Below, in pieces: positions 17,954 through 24,959 of a stretch of DNA of 64,000 nt. The stretch lies in assembly GCA_964368755.1 (NCBI GenBank), contig CAYJCR010000004.1, forward strand, positions 1-64,000. The letters run 5' to 3'. Under the pieces are notes generated by a model that did no database searches, was not told the DNA's origin, and worked only from the letters and a program-made list of their open reading frames with translations. The stretch's first letter is position 1, and each line of letters begins with the position of its first letter. This stretch comes from CALVZT01 sp964368755 (GTDB taxonomy: Bacteria; Bacillota; Clostridia; Christensenellales; UBA1242). The translations under genes and the position numbers were made by a program.

Positions 17954-18037
17954 ATGAAAATATATTGTTTTAAGTCGCCGAAATGTCTTAGGGTATTGTT
18001 GAGACTATTATTCAGGAAAAATTATATCAAACTCTAA
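17954..18037 (+). CDS. spoVM: Small sporulation protein SpoVM
   Basis: A 27-residue amphipathic peptide beginning MKIYCFKSPKCLRVLLRLLF. Compared with B. subtilis SpoVM (26 residues, recalled from knowledge), it keeps M1, K2, Y4, K7, P9, K10, L12 and R17 with no gaps, including the helix-breaking Pro9. In Bacillus this peptide recognises the convex forespore membrane and anchors the coat protein SpoIVA. The position fits too: Bacillus has spoVM between rpe-thiN and the asp23-like gene. A GGTAGG ribosome-binding site sits in a small hairpin (CTACC-aaaa-GGTAG, 17933-17946). I could not identify a convincing sigma-E promoter. Confidence 0.85.
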   Translation: MKIYCFKSPKCLRVLLRLLFRKNYIKL

Positions 18038-18058
18038 TGCAAGTATAATTATTGTTGC

Positions 18059-18090
18059 AGTCACTTTTTTCTAGAGTGACTTTTTTATTA
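18059..18090 (+). terminator. Terminator after spoVM
   Basis: Stem AGTCACT / AGTGACT with a T-rich loop, followed by a run of six T. It separates spoVM from the asp23 promoter. Confidence 0.8.
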
Positions 18091-18135
18091 TAGTAAATAA
18101 TAATGCATAAAATATGACAAAAGATATATTTTTGT

Positions 18136-18164
18136 TTGCATTTTGTGTTTGTTTGTAGTAAAAT
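18136..18164 (+). promoter_or_regulatory. Promoter of asp23-fakA-like operon
   Basis: TTGCAT, a 17-base spacer, then TAAAAT. The predicted untranslated leader is about 80 bases and contains GCTTGTGCTTATAACGAG, for which I see no known riboswitch. Confidence 0.75.
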
Positions 18165-18253
18165 CATTACATCAAATGTAGTATAAGGCTTGTGCTTATA
18201 ACGAGTCTTTGCTTGTGATTATCTAACAAATATATAATAAAGGTTTGGGTATT

Positions 18254-18604
18254 ATGTCAGTCAAAACTTCCAATGCATATGGTGATATAACTATTACCGA
18301 TGAGGCTATTGCTGTCGTCGCAGGTTTTACTGCGCTTGATTGTTATGGTGTTGTTGACCTAGTCAACAAGAAAGCGACTGACAACTTTCCTGAGCTTTTT
18401 AATAGACAGTCACTTGGACGTGGTATCAAACTTACAACATTGGGCAATCGTATTACAATTGACTTATCAGTTATACTTAAGTATGGAGTATCTATCAACG
18501 CAGTCGCTGACTCGCTTAAGAAATCCGTTAAGTATAGTGTAGAGAAGTTTACTGGTATGATTGTTGATGCTGTCAACGTACAAGTCATTGGCGTAAGAGT
18601 ATAG
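18254..18604 (+). CDS. Asp23/Gls24-family envelope stress protein (YloU-like)
   Basis: A 116-residue Asp23/Gls24-type protein, YloU in B. subtilis. It shows the family start GDITITDEAIAVVAG followed by GRGIKL and the repeated short beta-helix pattern of the family. In staphylococci Asp23 lies under the membrane and responds to envelope stress; the role of YloU is less clear. The ATG at 18254 has AAAGG at a normal distance; an in-frame TTG at 18245 is closer to that site and is less likely. It is cotranscribed with the following FakA-like gene, the conserved pairing in Firmicutes. Confidence 0.9.
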   Translation: MSVKTSNAYGDITITDEAIAVVAGFTALDCYGVVDLVNKKATDNFPELFNRQSLGRGIKLTTLGNRITIDLSVILKYGVSINAVADSLKKSVKYSVEKFTGMIVDAVNVQVIGVRV

Positions 18605-18634
18605 ATAAGTAGACCTTTTTTTGTCGGAGGAAAG

Positions 18635-20272
18635 ATGATTAAAAGTGTAAATGGTGCTACTTTCAGGAAAATGATTGTGGCGGCAGCCAACCTTTTAGAA
18701 GAGAATAAGAAGTTTGTTGACGCATTGAATGTGTTCCCAGTACCAGATGGTGATACGGGTACCAATATGTGTCTTACATTCAAATCTGCAACCAAGGAAG
18801 TTAACAACTGCCTTAATAATAATATGGATGCTTTGGGCGAAGCTTTGACCAAAGGAGCATTGCGTGGTGCTAGAGGTAACTCTGGTGTTATTTTGTCGCA
18901 GATACTCAAAGGTATGGCTTCGGTATTAGTACAATATTCAGAGTTCAATACTAAGGCATTTGCCAAAGCCCTCAAAGAAGGCTCAGATGTTGCCTATCAA
19001 GCAGTCACAAAGCCTAAGGAAGGCACAATCTTGACTGTTATCAGAACAATGGCTGAATGTGCTCTCAATGCTTGTAAGAAGCACTCAGATTTTGAGACAT
19101 TCCTCAAAGTAGTGTTAGACAAAGGTGAAGAGATATTGCAACAGACCCCTGAGATGTTACCAGTACTTAAGAAAGCTGGCGTTGTCGATGCAGGTGGTAG
19201 AGGACTTGTTATACTCTTTACTGGTTTTTATAAAGTTATCATTAATGACGAGTCTATGAAGTTCGAGTTCGCAGATACTGCAGCTACTATGGACAAAGTT
19301 AATGAGTTCCATGCTCACCTTGTTGATCTTGCGGAGATACAATTTGCTTATTGCACAGAGTTTATGATCATCAACTTATTCAAGAAGACAACTGAGAGCG
19401 ATATTGACAAACTCCGTGTTAGATTAATGGAGATAGGAGACTCTGTCATCTGTATTGGTGACCTTCAATTAGTCAAAGTTCATGTTCATACCAATACTCC
19501 TAACGTTGCATTGGGCTATGCACTTGAGCTTGGCGAACTTACCAATATGAAGATAGAGAATATGCTTGAACAGAACAGAGAGTTGCTCAAAGCTACCAAC
19601 AAGACCGAGCCACTCAAACAGTATGGTATGGTTGCAGTAGCGGCTGGAACTGGTATCAGTACAATATTCAAAGACCTTACAGTTGACTATGTCATCGAAG
19701 GTGGACAGACAATGAACCCAAGTGCTAACGATATCGCTGGTGCTGTGGATAGGGTGAATGCACAGAATGTGTTTGTATTCCCAAATAATAAGAATATCAT
19801 CTTGGCTGCTGAACAAGCACAAGCTCTAACCAATAAGAATATCGTAGTCATTCCTACTAAGAGTGTGCCAGAAGGTATATCTGCTTGTCTTGCATTCAAT
19901 GAAGAAGCAAGTGTAGAAGACAACTTGGAGACGATGACAGATTCTATCAACAATGTTAAGTCTGGAGCAGTCACATATGCAGTAAGAGATACTCACGTTG
20001 ATGGTTTTGATTTGTCAATAGGAGAAATTATCGGACTCGACAATAAGGCTATTTTGGCTAAAGGCAAGACTGTTGCCCCAACCGTAGAGGCATTACTTGA
20101 TAAGATGGTAGATAACAATACTGTTAATATTAGCTTGTTTTATGGAGAAGATATCAAACAGGAAGAGGCTGAGAAGCTTAATAATGTGCTTGCAGAGAAA
20201 TATCCTGCATGTGAAGTCTCAGTATTATTTGGTGGACAACCAGTTTATTATTACATTATTTCTGTTGAATAA
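18635..20272 (+). CDS. DAK-domain kinase, FakA/YloV-like fatty acid kinase subunit
   Basis: The 545-residue protein has an N-terminal DhaL/DAK nucleotide-binding domain with VFPVPDGDTGTNMCLTF (metal-binding Asp residues, about 35-50) and GARGNSGVILSQIL. A middle and a C-terminal domain typical of FakA/YloV follow. FakA phosphorylates fatty acids bound to FakB (DegV-family) proteins, feeding exogenous fatty acids into phospholipid synthesis; no FakB is in the window. A CGGAGGAAAG site precedes the ATG. It forms one operon with the asp23-like gene. Confidence 0.9.
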   Translation: MIKSVNGATFRKMIVAAANLLEENKKFVDALNVFPVPDGDTGTNMCLTFKSATKEVNNCLNNNMDALGEALTKGALRGARGNSGVILSQILKGMASVLVQYSEFNTKAFAKALKEGSDVAYQAVTKPKEGTILTVIRTMAECALNACKKHSDFETFLKVVLDKGEEILQQTPEMLPVLKKAGVVDAGGRGLVILFTGFYKVIINDESMKFEFADTAATMDKVNEFHAHLVDLAEIQFAYCTEFMIINLFKKTTESDIDKLRVRLMEIGDSVICIGDLQLVKVHVHTNTPNVALGYALELGELTNMKIENMLEQNRELLKATNKTEPLKQYGMVAVAAGTGISTIFKDLTVDYVIEGGQTMNPSANDIAGAVDRVNAQNVFVFPNNKNIILAAEQAQALTNKNIVVIPTKSVPEGISACLAFNEEASVEDNLETMTDSINNVKSGAVTYAVRDTHVDGFDLSIGEIIGLDNKAILAKGKTVAPTVEALLDKMVDNNTVNISLFYGEDIKQEEAEKLNNVLAEKYPACEVSVLFGGQPVYYYIISVE

Positions 20273-20334
20273 TATATGTTAAAATAATTATTAGATTTTT
20301 TTAATAAAAACTTCAAAAAAATCAAAAAAATATG

Positions 20335-20363
20335 TTGACTTGCAATTAATATTTTGCTATATT
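20335..20363 (+). promoter_or_regulatory. Promoter of the tRNA cluster
   Basis: TTGACT, a 17-base spacer, then TATATT, about 37 bases upstream of tRNA-Val. The 127 bases from the end of the FakA-like gene to the tRNA otherwise hold only A/T runs. Confidence 0.7.
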
Positions 20364-20399
20364 TATAGAGCATTCTTATTAAGGGTGCTTATAGCATAT

Positions 20400-20475
20400 G
20401 GGAGCATAGCTCAGTTGGGAGAGCATCTGCCTTACAAGCAGAGGGTCATAGGTTCGAGCCCTATTGTTCCCACCA
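20400..20475 (+). tRNA. tRNA-Val (anticodon TAC)
   Basis: Complete cloverleaf of 76 bases with encoded CCA. Acceptor GGGAGCA pairs with TGTTCCC (one G-U). Anticodon stem TCTGC/GCAGA has loop CTTACAA. T stem is ATAGG/CCTAT. Confidence 0.97.
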
Positions 20476-20556
20476 TATACATAATTGCTCAGGAGTCTCC
20501 CGAGCAATTGTTGTATAAAGTGTCCTTTTATGTTCAATACTCATATATAACTATAT

Positions 20557-20606
20557 GCGGGAGTGGCTATAGACGGTAGAGCGTTGCCTTGCCAAGACAG
20601 AATGAG
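20557..20606 (+). pseudogene. Decayed 5' half of tRNA-Gly
   Basis: It matches the 5' half of the intact tRNA-Gly at 20645 (GCGGGAGTGGCT ... GGTAGAGCGTTGCC TTGCCAAG) but has an altered D arm (CTATAGACGGTAG). It loses all similarity after the anticodon stem: no T arm and no 3' acceptor strand follow. Confidence 0.85.
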
Positions 20607-20644
20607 CATTGTACCAAGATAGACATAATAGAGTATATATTTAT

Positions 20645-20719
20645 GCGGGAGTGGCTCAGTGGTAGAGCGTTGCCTTGCCAAGGCAAATGTCGCGAGTTCG
20701 AATCTCGTCTTCCGCTCCA
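20645..20719 (+). tRNA. tRNA-Gly (anticodon GCC)
   Basis: Complete 75-base cloverleaf with encoded CCA. Acceptor GCGGGAG pairs with CTTCCGC. Anticodon stem TTGCC/GGCAA has loop TTGCCAA. T stem is GCGAG/CTCGT. It is the only intact one of three related copies in this stretch. Confidence 0.97.
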
Positions 20720-20817
20720 GAAGTTTTACTTCGATTATTATGGTTGAGAGTTCCTTTGATTATTGCGACATTTGCAATTGGGGACCCCAAATAAGTATTT
20801 GTGTAACAAAACTTTTT

Positions 20818-20936
20818 GGGGAGCGAAAGGATATATTGAAGCGTTGCAACTTTTTTAAAAAGTGCTTGCGAGATATAGAATTGAGCCGTCGCGAGTTCGT
20901 TTCTCTTTCCGCTCCAGAAGTTTTACTTCGATTATT
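20818..20936 (+). pseudogene. Decayed tRNA-Gly copy with duplicated 3' flank
   Basis: From 20888 it repeats the T arm, acceptor end and CCA of tRNA-Gly plus about 20 bases beyond it (GTCGCGAGTTCG ... CCGCTCCAGAAG ... ACTTCGATTAT), with a two-base deletion. The 5' part is barely recognisable (GGGAG at 20818 and AAGCGTTGC near 20840), and the middle is rewritten and longer. It cannot fold as a tRNA. Confidence 0.8.
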
Positions 20937-20986
20937 TGTGGACATTGTTCATATACAGAAGATTTTTGCGACTATTGTTTGATTGT

Positions 20987-21061
20987 GGCACCATCGCCAA
21001 GTGGTAAGGCAAAGGTCTGCAAAACCTTTATTCCCCGGTTCAAATCCGGGTGGTGCCTCCA
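20987..21061 (+). tRNA. tRNA-Cys (anticodon GCA)
   Basis: Complete cloverleaf of 75 bases with encoded CCA. Acceptor GGCACCA pairs with TGGTGCC. Anticodon stem AAGGT/ACCTT has loop CTGCAAA. T stem is CCCGG/CCGGG. Confidence 0.97.
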
Positions 21062-21071
21062 AACAATACAT

Positions 21072-21121
21072 ACCACCCTCGCTTGGGCCTATAGGAATAG
21101 GTAAGTGTAGGGTGGTGTTTT
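21072..21121 (+). terminator. Terminator of the Val-Gly-Cys tRNA cluster
   Basis: A long hairpin: outer stem ACCACCCT/AGGGTGGT, then CTT/AAG, then inner stem CCTAT/ATAGG with an AGGA loop, ending in TTTT. The remaining bases up to tRNA-Leu (21122-21228) are A/T-rich with no clear gene. Confidence 0.75.
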
Positions 21122-21228
21122 AATTAACAAAGCAGTACATAATAGACCAATTATTTCAATTAACTATTACATAGGATATTCAACTTAATTAATTATTCCA
21201 ACTTTTATCTACATAATATATTCATCAC

Positions 21229-21314
21229 GCCGTTGTGGTGGAATGGCAGACACAAGGGACTTAAAATCCCTCGGGGGCGACTCCGTGCCGGTTCGAGTCC
21301 GGCCAACGGCACCA
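21229..21314 (+). tRNA. tRNA-Leu (anticodon TAA)
   Basis: Class II tRNA of 86 bases with a long variable arm (CGGGGGCGACTCCG) and encoded CCA. Acceptor GCCGTTG pairs with CAACGGC. Anticodon loop is CTTAAAA; T stem is CCGG/CCGG around TTCGAGT. Confidence 0.97.
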
Positions 21315-21319
21315 AAAAG

Positions 21320-21348
21320 AATCTTAAAGTATTTTTAAGATTTTTTTT
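21320..21348 (+). terminator. Terminator of tRNA-Leu
   Basis: Stem AATCTTAAA / TTTAAGATT with a short loop, then a run of T. Confidence 0.85.
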
Positions 21349-21441
21349 ATATAAGTCAGAAGTAGTGGCTTATATCAATTCCATTATTTACGTTAACTTC
21401 GTATATCATCATTAATATGAAAGATATTTTTTAAATTATAC

Positions 21442-21470
21442 TTTAAATTCATATAAAAATATGTTATAAT
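21442..21470 (+). promoter_or_regulatory. Probable promoter of the adenosine deaminase gene
   Basis: TTTAAA, a 17-base spacer, then a perfect TATAAT about 20 bases before the gene, with CGGAG as ribosome-binding site. Confidence 0.6.
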
Positions 21471-21490
21471 ATACTTACGGAGAAAACAAT

Positions 21491-22573
21491 ATGAATATTA
21501 GTGATATTAAGAAACTTCCAAAAATTGATTTGCATTTACATTTGCTTGGAAGTTTTTCGCGCAAAGATTTGTGGATTTTGTGTCAAAAATATCGTCCTGA
21601 ATTGTCAAAAGAAGAGTTCAATAATATTTTTTCATATGAAGACTTTAATGACTTTTCTCGTGCTTGGAAGTTTAAAAACTCACTAATAAAAACCTACGAT
21701 GATTTTGAGTTTATTATGCAAGGATTTGTATCTGAGCTAAAAAAAGATAATATCATATATATTGAACCAGCCATCGCATTGTTTGAACTAAAAGACTTGG
21801 AACCGTTAAAACTTCTTAAGATTGCCTATGATGAGTTTAAAAAGAATGGAATTGAATTTTCTTTTATTATGGATTTGATAAGAGGCGATGGATTTGAAGA
21901 ACTTTCCAAGCAATATGACTTTTACAAAAAGAATGCAAAAGAATACAACATAAGAGGCGTAGGATTAGCTGGAAACGAAGAAAAACATGGACTTAGTGAT
22001 GAGTTGTTGCCTATATTTAAACAAGCAAAAAAAGATGGCTTTGGGATAACCATTCATGCTGGGGAAGATTATGACGTTGATAATATTGAAAAAGCAATTA
22101 CTCAATTTGGAGCAGATAGACTTGGGCATGGGAATTTGATAAGAAGCTTTTATTCAGAAAAATACTATGACCTAATTGTTCAGAATGGAGTCTGCGTTGA
22201 AGTATGTCCGTCAACGTATAATTCTTTTTACTGTAAAGGTTCATTAGTGAAAAATTACGGATATTTAACGAAAGGAACAGAACTGAATGACGTTTTGAAC
22301 TCAAAAGAAAAATATAAAGTTTGCATTAACTCTGATGACAGAGGAATGTTCGGTGACAGTATGTGTGATATATTAGAAAAAATGACAAGCACAGAAGGTT
22401 CAAATTGGTTGTATTACAAGCCAACGGGTTGTCAAATTGATATAAATGGATTGATTAAAATACAACAAATGGCAGTTGATTCGTCGTTTGCTACAAACGA
22501 AGTGAAAACAAAATTACATGAAAATATTAACGCGTATGAACAGAGTTTGCTCAGCCACAACCAAGATTGTTAA
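21491..22573 (+). CDS. Adenosine deaminase family protein
   Basis: Zinc amidohydrolase likely to deaminate adenosine or a related purine. The 360-residue protein carries the full motif set: DLHLHLLGS at the N-terminus (zinc ligands), GVGLAGNE, TIHAGED, RLGHG and NSDDRGMFG (catalytic Asp pair). Base use is unlike the neighbours: Lys is mostly AAA rather than AAG, and T-rich third positions give long A/T runs. It sits directly after a tRNA-Leu and before a stretch with decayed-looking sequence, so horizontal acquisition is likely. Exact substrate (adenosine, adenine, a modified base) is not settled by sequence. Confidence 0.9.
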   Translation: MNISDIKKLPKIDLHLHLLGSFSRKDLWILCQKYRPELSKEEFNNIFSYEDFNDFSRAWKFKNSLIKTYDDFEFIMQGFVSELKKDNIIYIEPAIALFELKDLEPLKLLKIAYDEFKKNGIEFSFIMDLIRGDGFEELSKQYDFYKKNAKEYNIRGVGLAGNEEKHGLSDELLPIFKQAKKDGFGITIHAGEDYDVDNIEKAITQFGADRLGHGNLIRSFYSEKYYDLIVQNGVCVEVCPSTYNSFYCKGSLVKNYGYLTKGTELNDVLNSKEKYKVCINSDDRGMFGDSMCDILEKMTSTEGSNWLYYKPTGCQIDINGLIKIQQMAVDSSFATNEVKTKLHENINAYEQSLLSHNQDC

Positions 22574-22884
22574 AGAAACATTATAGGTCAAGCATTACCT
22601 TATTCTGCTTTTACAGATATTGAGATTGATAAGTTAAGCAAATACGGAGTTCCTAGCATAAACTTATTTTCTTGCTTATCAGTATTTAGATTTCTAGTAA
22701 AAACATCAAGAGATGTTACACTTTGCCAAGTTGTGCATAAAGAATAATCCTATGTATTATTTCATTTTGAATATTGAGACAGATTGATCTGTCAAAAGTT
22801 GAATGGGTTGATATTAACAAACATGCGATATTTTGTTGCACGATGAACTGGCAAAATGATATACTCAAATTGTGGAGAGAAGTT
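22574..22884 (+). other. Gene-poor stretch with possible remnants
   Basis: No intact gene is visible. The frame of the adenosine deaminase stays open for 57 codons after its stop (22574-22744, containing LPYSAFTDIEIDKLSKYGVPS) without a start codon or ribosome-binding site. From 22774 the frame of the next gene is also open upstream of its ATG (VEWVDINKHAIFCC, NWQNDILKLWREV) but begins only at a TTG. Both could be remnants or chance open frames in A/T-rich DNA. Confidence 0.4.
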
Positions 22885-23205
22885 ATGGTTGGTAAGTTCA
22901 AAGTTATCACATTGTGTGGTAGTACAAGATTCAAAGATGATTTTTTTCGTGAGCAGAAGAGGTTGACATTGGAGGGAAATATTGTCATATCTGTGGGATT
23001 GTTTGGACACTCAGGTGACAATGAAGTATGGACTGAGGGCACCAAGGAGATGCTTGATGATATGCACAAGAGGAAGATCGATATGGCTGATGCGATTTTT
23101 GTCATCAACAAAGATGGATATGTCGGTTCTAGCACTAGGTCAGAGATAGAATATGCTAAGTCAACCAATAAGGAAGTATTATATATGGAGCCAATTAACC
23201 AATAA
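22885..23205 (+). CDS. Nucleoside 2-deoxyribosyltransferase-like / DUF4406-like protein
   Basis: A 106-residue Rossmann-like protein. ITLCGSTRFKDDF near the N-terminus is the phosphate/base-binding loop of the nucleoside deoxyribosyltransferase superfamily, and MADAIFVINKDGYVGSSTRSEIEYAKSTNKEVLY holds the DxxxxxNxxG...S..E...A core with the likely nucleophile Glu. The ATG at 22885 has GGAGAG upstream; the frame can be extended to a TTG at 22774. Its enzymatic activity is inferred only. It stands alone, next to a purine deaminase gene, suggesting nucleoside salvage. Confidence 0.7.
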   Translation: MVGKFKVITLCGSTRFKDDFFREQKRLTLEGNIVISVGLFGHSGDNEVWTEGTKEMLDDMHKRKIDMADAIFVINKDGYVGSSTRSEIEYAKSTNKEVLYMEPINQ

Positions 23206-23243
23206 TAGCCTATTGTAGTTTAGTTCCAAAAAAGTTATATTAA

Positions 23244-23267
23244 GGCACATAGATTGTGTCTTTTTTT
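23244..23267 (+). terminator. Terminator after the deoxyribosyltransferase-like gene
   Basis: Stem GGCACA / TGTGTC (one G-U) with a five-base loop, then seven T. Confidence 0.75.
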
Positions 23268-23333
23268 GTTAATTGTTGTATTTTATAGACTAAAAATAAT
23301 TTTTGTTGTATGATAAATATCAGGAGTAAATAT

Positions 23334-23690
23334 ATGAACGAAGAATATCTTGGTAAGGTTGTCCATGTAGTCATGGATAGACCTATGGGAACCAAACACC
23401 CAAAACACAATTATCACTATCCAGTAAACTATGGCTACATACCAGGTACTGTGTCGGGCGATGGAGAAGAATTAGATGTCTATCTTCTTGGGGTATACAA
23501 ACCTGTTGAGAGTTATGATGGCAAAGTCCTTGCGATTATACATAGAACTGATGATAATGAAGATAAGCTTGTGGTCGCTCCTGAAGGGAAGAATTATACC
23601 GATGAGCAGATTATGGCGATTACTGAGTTTCAAGAGCAGTACTTTGAGAGTCAGATAATAAGATCTGATTCGTTGCCAAAACTTGATTAA
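23334..23690 (+). CDS. Inorganic pyrophosphatase family protein, short form
   Basis: A 118-residue protein resembling family I inorganic pyrophosphatases: KHNYHYPVNYGYIPGTVSGDGEELDVYLLGV has the catalytic Tyr/Pro-Asn-Tyr-Gly loop and the metal-binding DGEELDV. It is shorter than the approximately 175 residues of E. coli PPase and lacks much of the N-terminal strand region. A strong AGGAG site sets the start at 23334. The membrane protein gene follows after 14 bases, so they form an operon. Hydrolysis of PPi is likely; a related phosphoester is possible. Confidence 0.75.
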   Translation: MNEEYLGKVVHVVMDRPMGTKHPKHNYHYPVNYGYIPGTVSGDGEELDVYLLGVYKPVESYDGKVLAIIHRTDDNEDKLVVAPEGKNYTDEQIMAITEFQEQYFESQIIRSDSLPKLD

Positions 23691-23704
23691 GTGGAGAAAC
23701 AATT

Positions 23705-24481
23705 ATGAGATTTTTTGCACCATCATCGTATTATAATGCAAATGCACCTTATATATTCAATTGGGAGCATATATTACTTATAGTGATCTCAGTTGCGTTA
23801 ATAACACTGTTGGGTATTTTTATTCGCAAATCTAGTGACAAAACCGTCAAGAACTGGCTTATATCATTATGGGTTATTGAGGTGTTTTTTGAGTTTTTGA
23901 AAATAGGAATTAAGATATCCTATGATGGCTTTGGGGTCCTTATGACCAACACCCCTGTACATCTTAGTAGTTGGTTTATGTATGTTATGCCATTTGCAAT
24001 ATGGGGTAAGGGAAGAATCAAACACTATGCCTATGCAGTATTATCGACAATTATGCTGTTTGGTGGGCTCGTCAACTTTATCATTCCAAGCACATTATAT
24101 GATTATCCTGCATTAACTTCTTTCTTCGGATTACATACGATGCTATATCATGTTATTATGGTTGCTACTGCAGTTATTATATGGGTCAAGTTGTATAAAC
24201 CTGCAAAGTACGATTTTCTTGCCGTTATGGTAGCATTATGTATTATTAGTATTCCAGCGCTTATTTTTGACCTTATTACTGGTGCTGATTATATGTTTTT
24301 CTCGACTGGAGAGTCGACACCTCTTACTATTCTCAGTAATGTGATATTACCAAGGAAATGGTTGTGGATAATAATAATGTTTTTACTATATTTTTTGCTA
24401 ATAATAGTGATTTATGCGATTATATGGTCGGTACATTATGTTATCAATAAAATTAAATCTCGTAGTATCAAAAAAGCCTAA
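23705..24481 (+). CDS. YwaF/TMEM164-like integral membrane protein
   Basis: A 258-residue protein with about seven hydrophobic segments. Features resembling the YwaF family are the start NWEHILLI, LPVHLSSW-like TPVHLSSWFMYVMP (conserved polar residues in the third/fourth segment) and SFFGLHTMLYHVIM. The role of YwaF in Bacillus is unknown. It is cotranscribed with the short pyrophosphatase and ends at a bidirectional terminator. Confidence 0.7.
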   Translation: MRFFAPSSYYNANAPYIFNWEHILLIVISVALITLLGIFIRKSSDKTVKNWLISLWVIEVFFEFLKIGIKISYDGFGVLMTNTPVHLSSWFMYVMPFAIWGKGRIKHYAYAVLSTIMLFGGLVNFIIPSTLYDYPALTSFFGLHTMLYHVIMVATAVIIWVKLYKPAKYDFLAVMVALCIISIPALIFDLITGADYMFFSTGESTPLTILSNVILPRKWLWIIIMFLLYFLLIIVIYAIIWSVHYVINKIKSRSIKKA

Positions 24482-24492
24482 TTATTTGTATA

Positions 24493-24536
24493 AAAAATAC
24501 CCTTATTGACACTGTTATGTCATAGGGTATTTTTTT
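24493..24536. terminator. Bidirectional terminator
   Basis: AAAAATACCCT / AGGGTATTTTT encloses an inner stem TGACA/TGTCA, with T runs on both strands. It can end the YwaF-like gene on + and the small cysteine peptide gene on -. Confidence 0.85.
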
Positions 24537-24549
24537 GTTATAAATAAAT

Positions 24550-24645
24550 TTAATTACAGCCTTTTGTAACTTTGCTACCACAATTTGAGCAGTTTCTGGT
24601 AGAAGTTTTTGCTTTTGCCGAGCTACTTGTTTGTTTGTTTCTCAT
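24550..24645 (-). CDS. Small cysteine-containing peptide (31 aa), unknown
   Basis: Reads MRNKQTSSSAKAKTSTRN followed by CSNCGSKVTKGCN. It is Ser/Thr/Lys/Asn-rich, ending in a CxxC plus a third Cys at the penultimate residue. The ribosome-binding site AAAGGAGG lies seven bases before the ATG, about as strong as any in the window, and a terminator follows. That makes translation likely despite the size. Short basic peptides with clustered C-terminal Cys occur in other Clostridia but I recall no function for them. Confidence 0.65.
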   Translation of the reverse strand: MRNKQTSSSAKAKTSTRNCSNCGSKVTKGCN

Positions 24646-24782
24646 AGTATTACCTCCTTTGTGATTAGTTTTGCATATATTCAGCACCTTATGCTTCACA
24701 TTGAGTGGTAATAAATAACAATGGGATAATAATTAATATATAAAAAAATGTATTTATACAATACTTTTTGTAGTATATTCGT

Positions 24783-24811
24783 TTTACAAAATATTATATT
24801 TATCGTATAAT
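24783..24811 (+). promoter_or_regulatory. Promoter of the first helical-paralogue gene
   Basis: TTTACA, a 17-base spacer, then a perfect TATAAT, giving a leader of about 140 bases. The leader is very A/T-rich with no recognised riboswitch. Confidence 0.75.
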
Positions 24812-24959
24812 ATACACATAGTATATTCATAGTGATAATATATACCAAAATATTATTTGCTATACAATCACTTATCCCATGGTTCATCTATTGGCGCAAC
24901 TTGTGTTGATCAGGGATGAATACAACTTACGACAAATAAATTATAAGGGAAGTAGTACC

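Noticed and set aside
20340..21415. Four short + strand open frames across the tRNA cluster
   Set aside because: They run through tRNA genes and have no independent support.
24879..24959. N-terminal extension of paralogue 1
   Set aside because: Lacks a ribosome-binding site; the GTG at 24960 with AAGGGA and the immediate KKK-transmembrane start is better.
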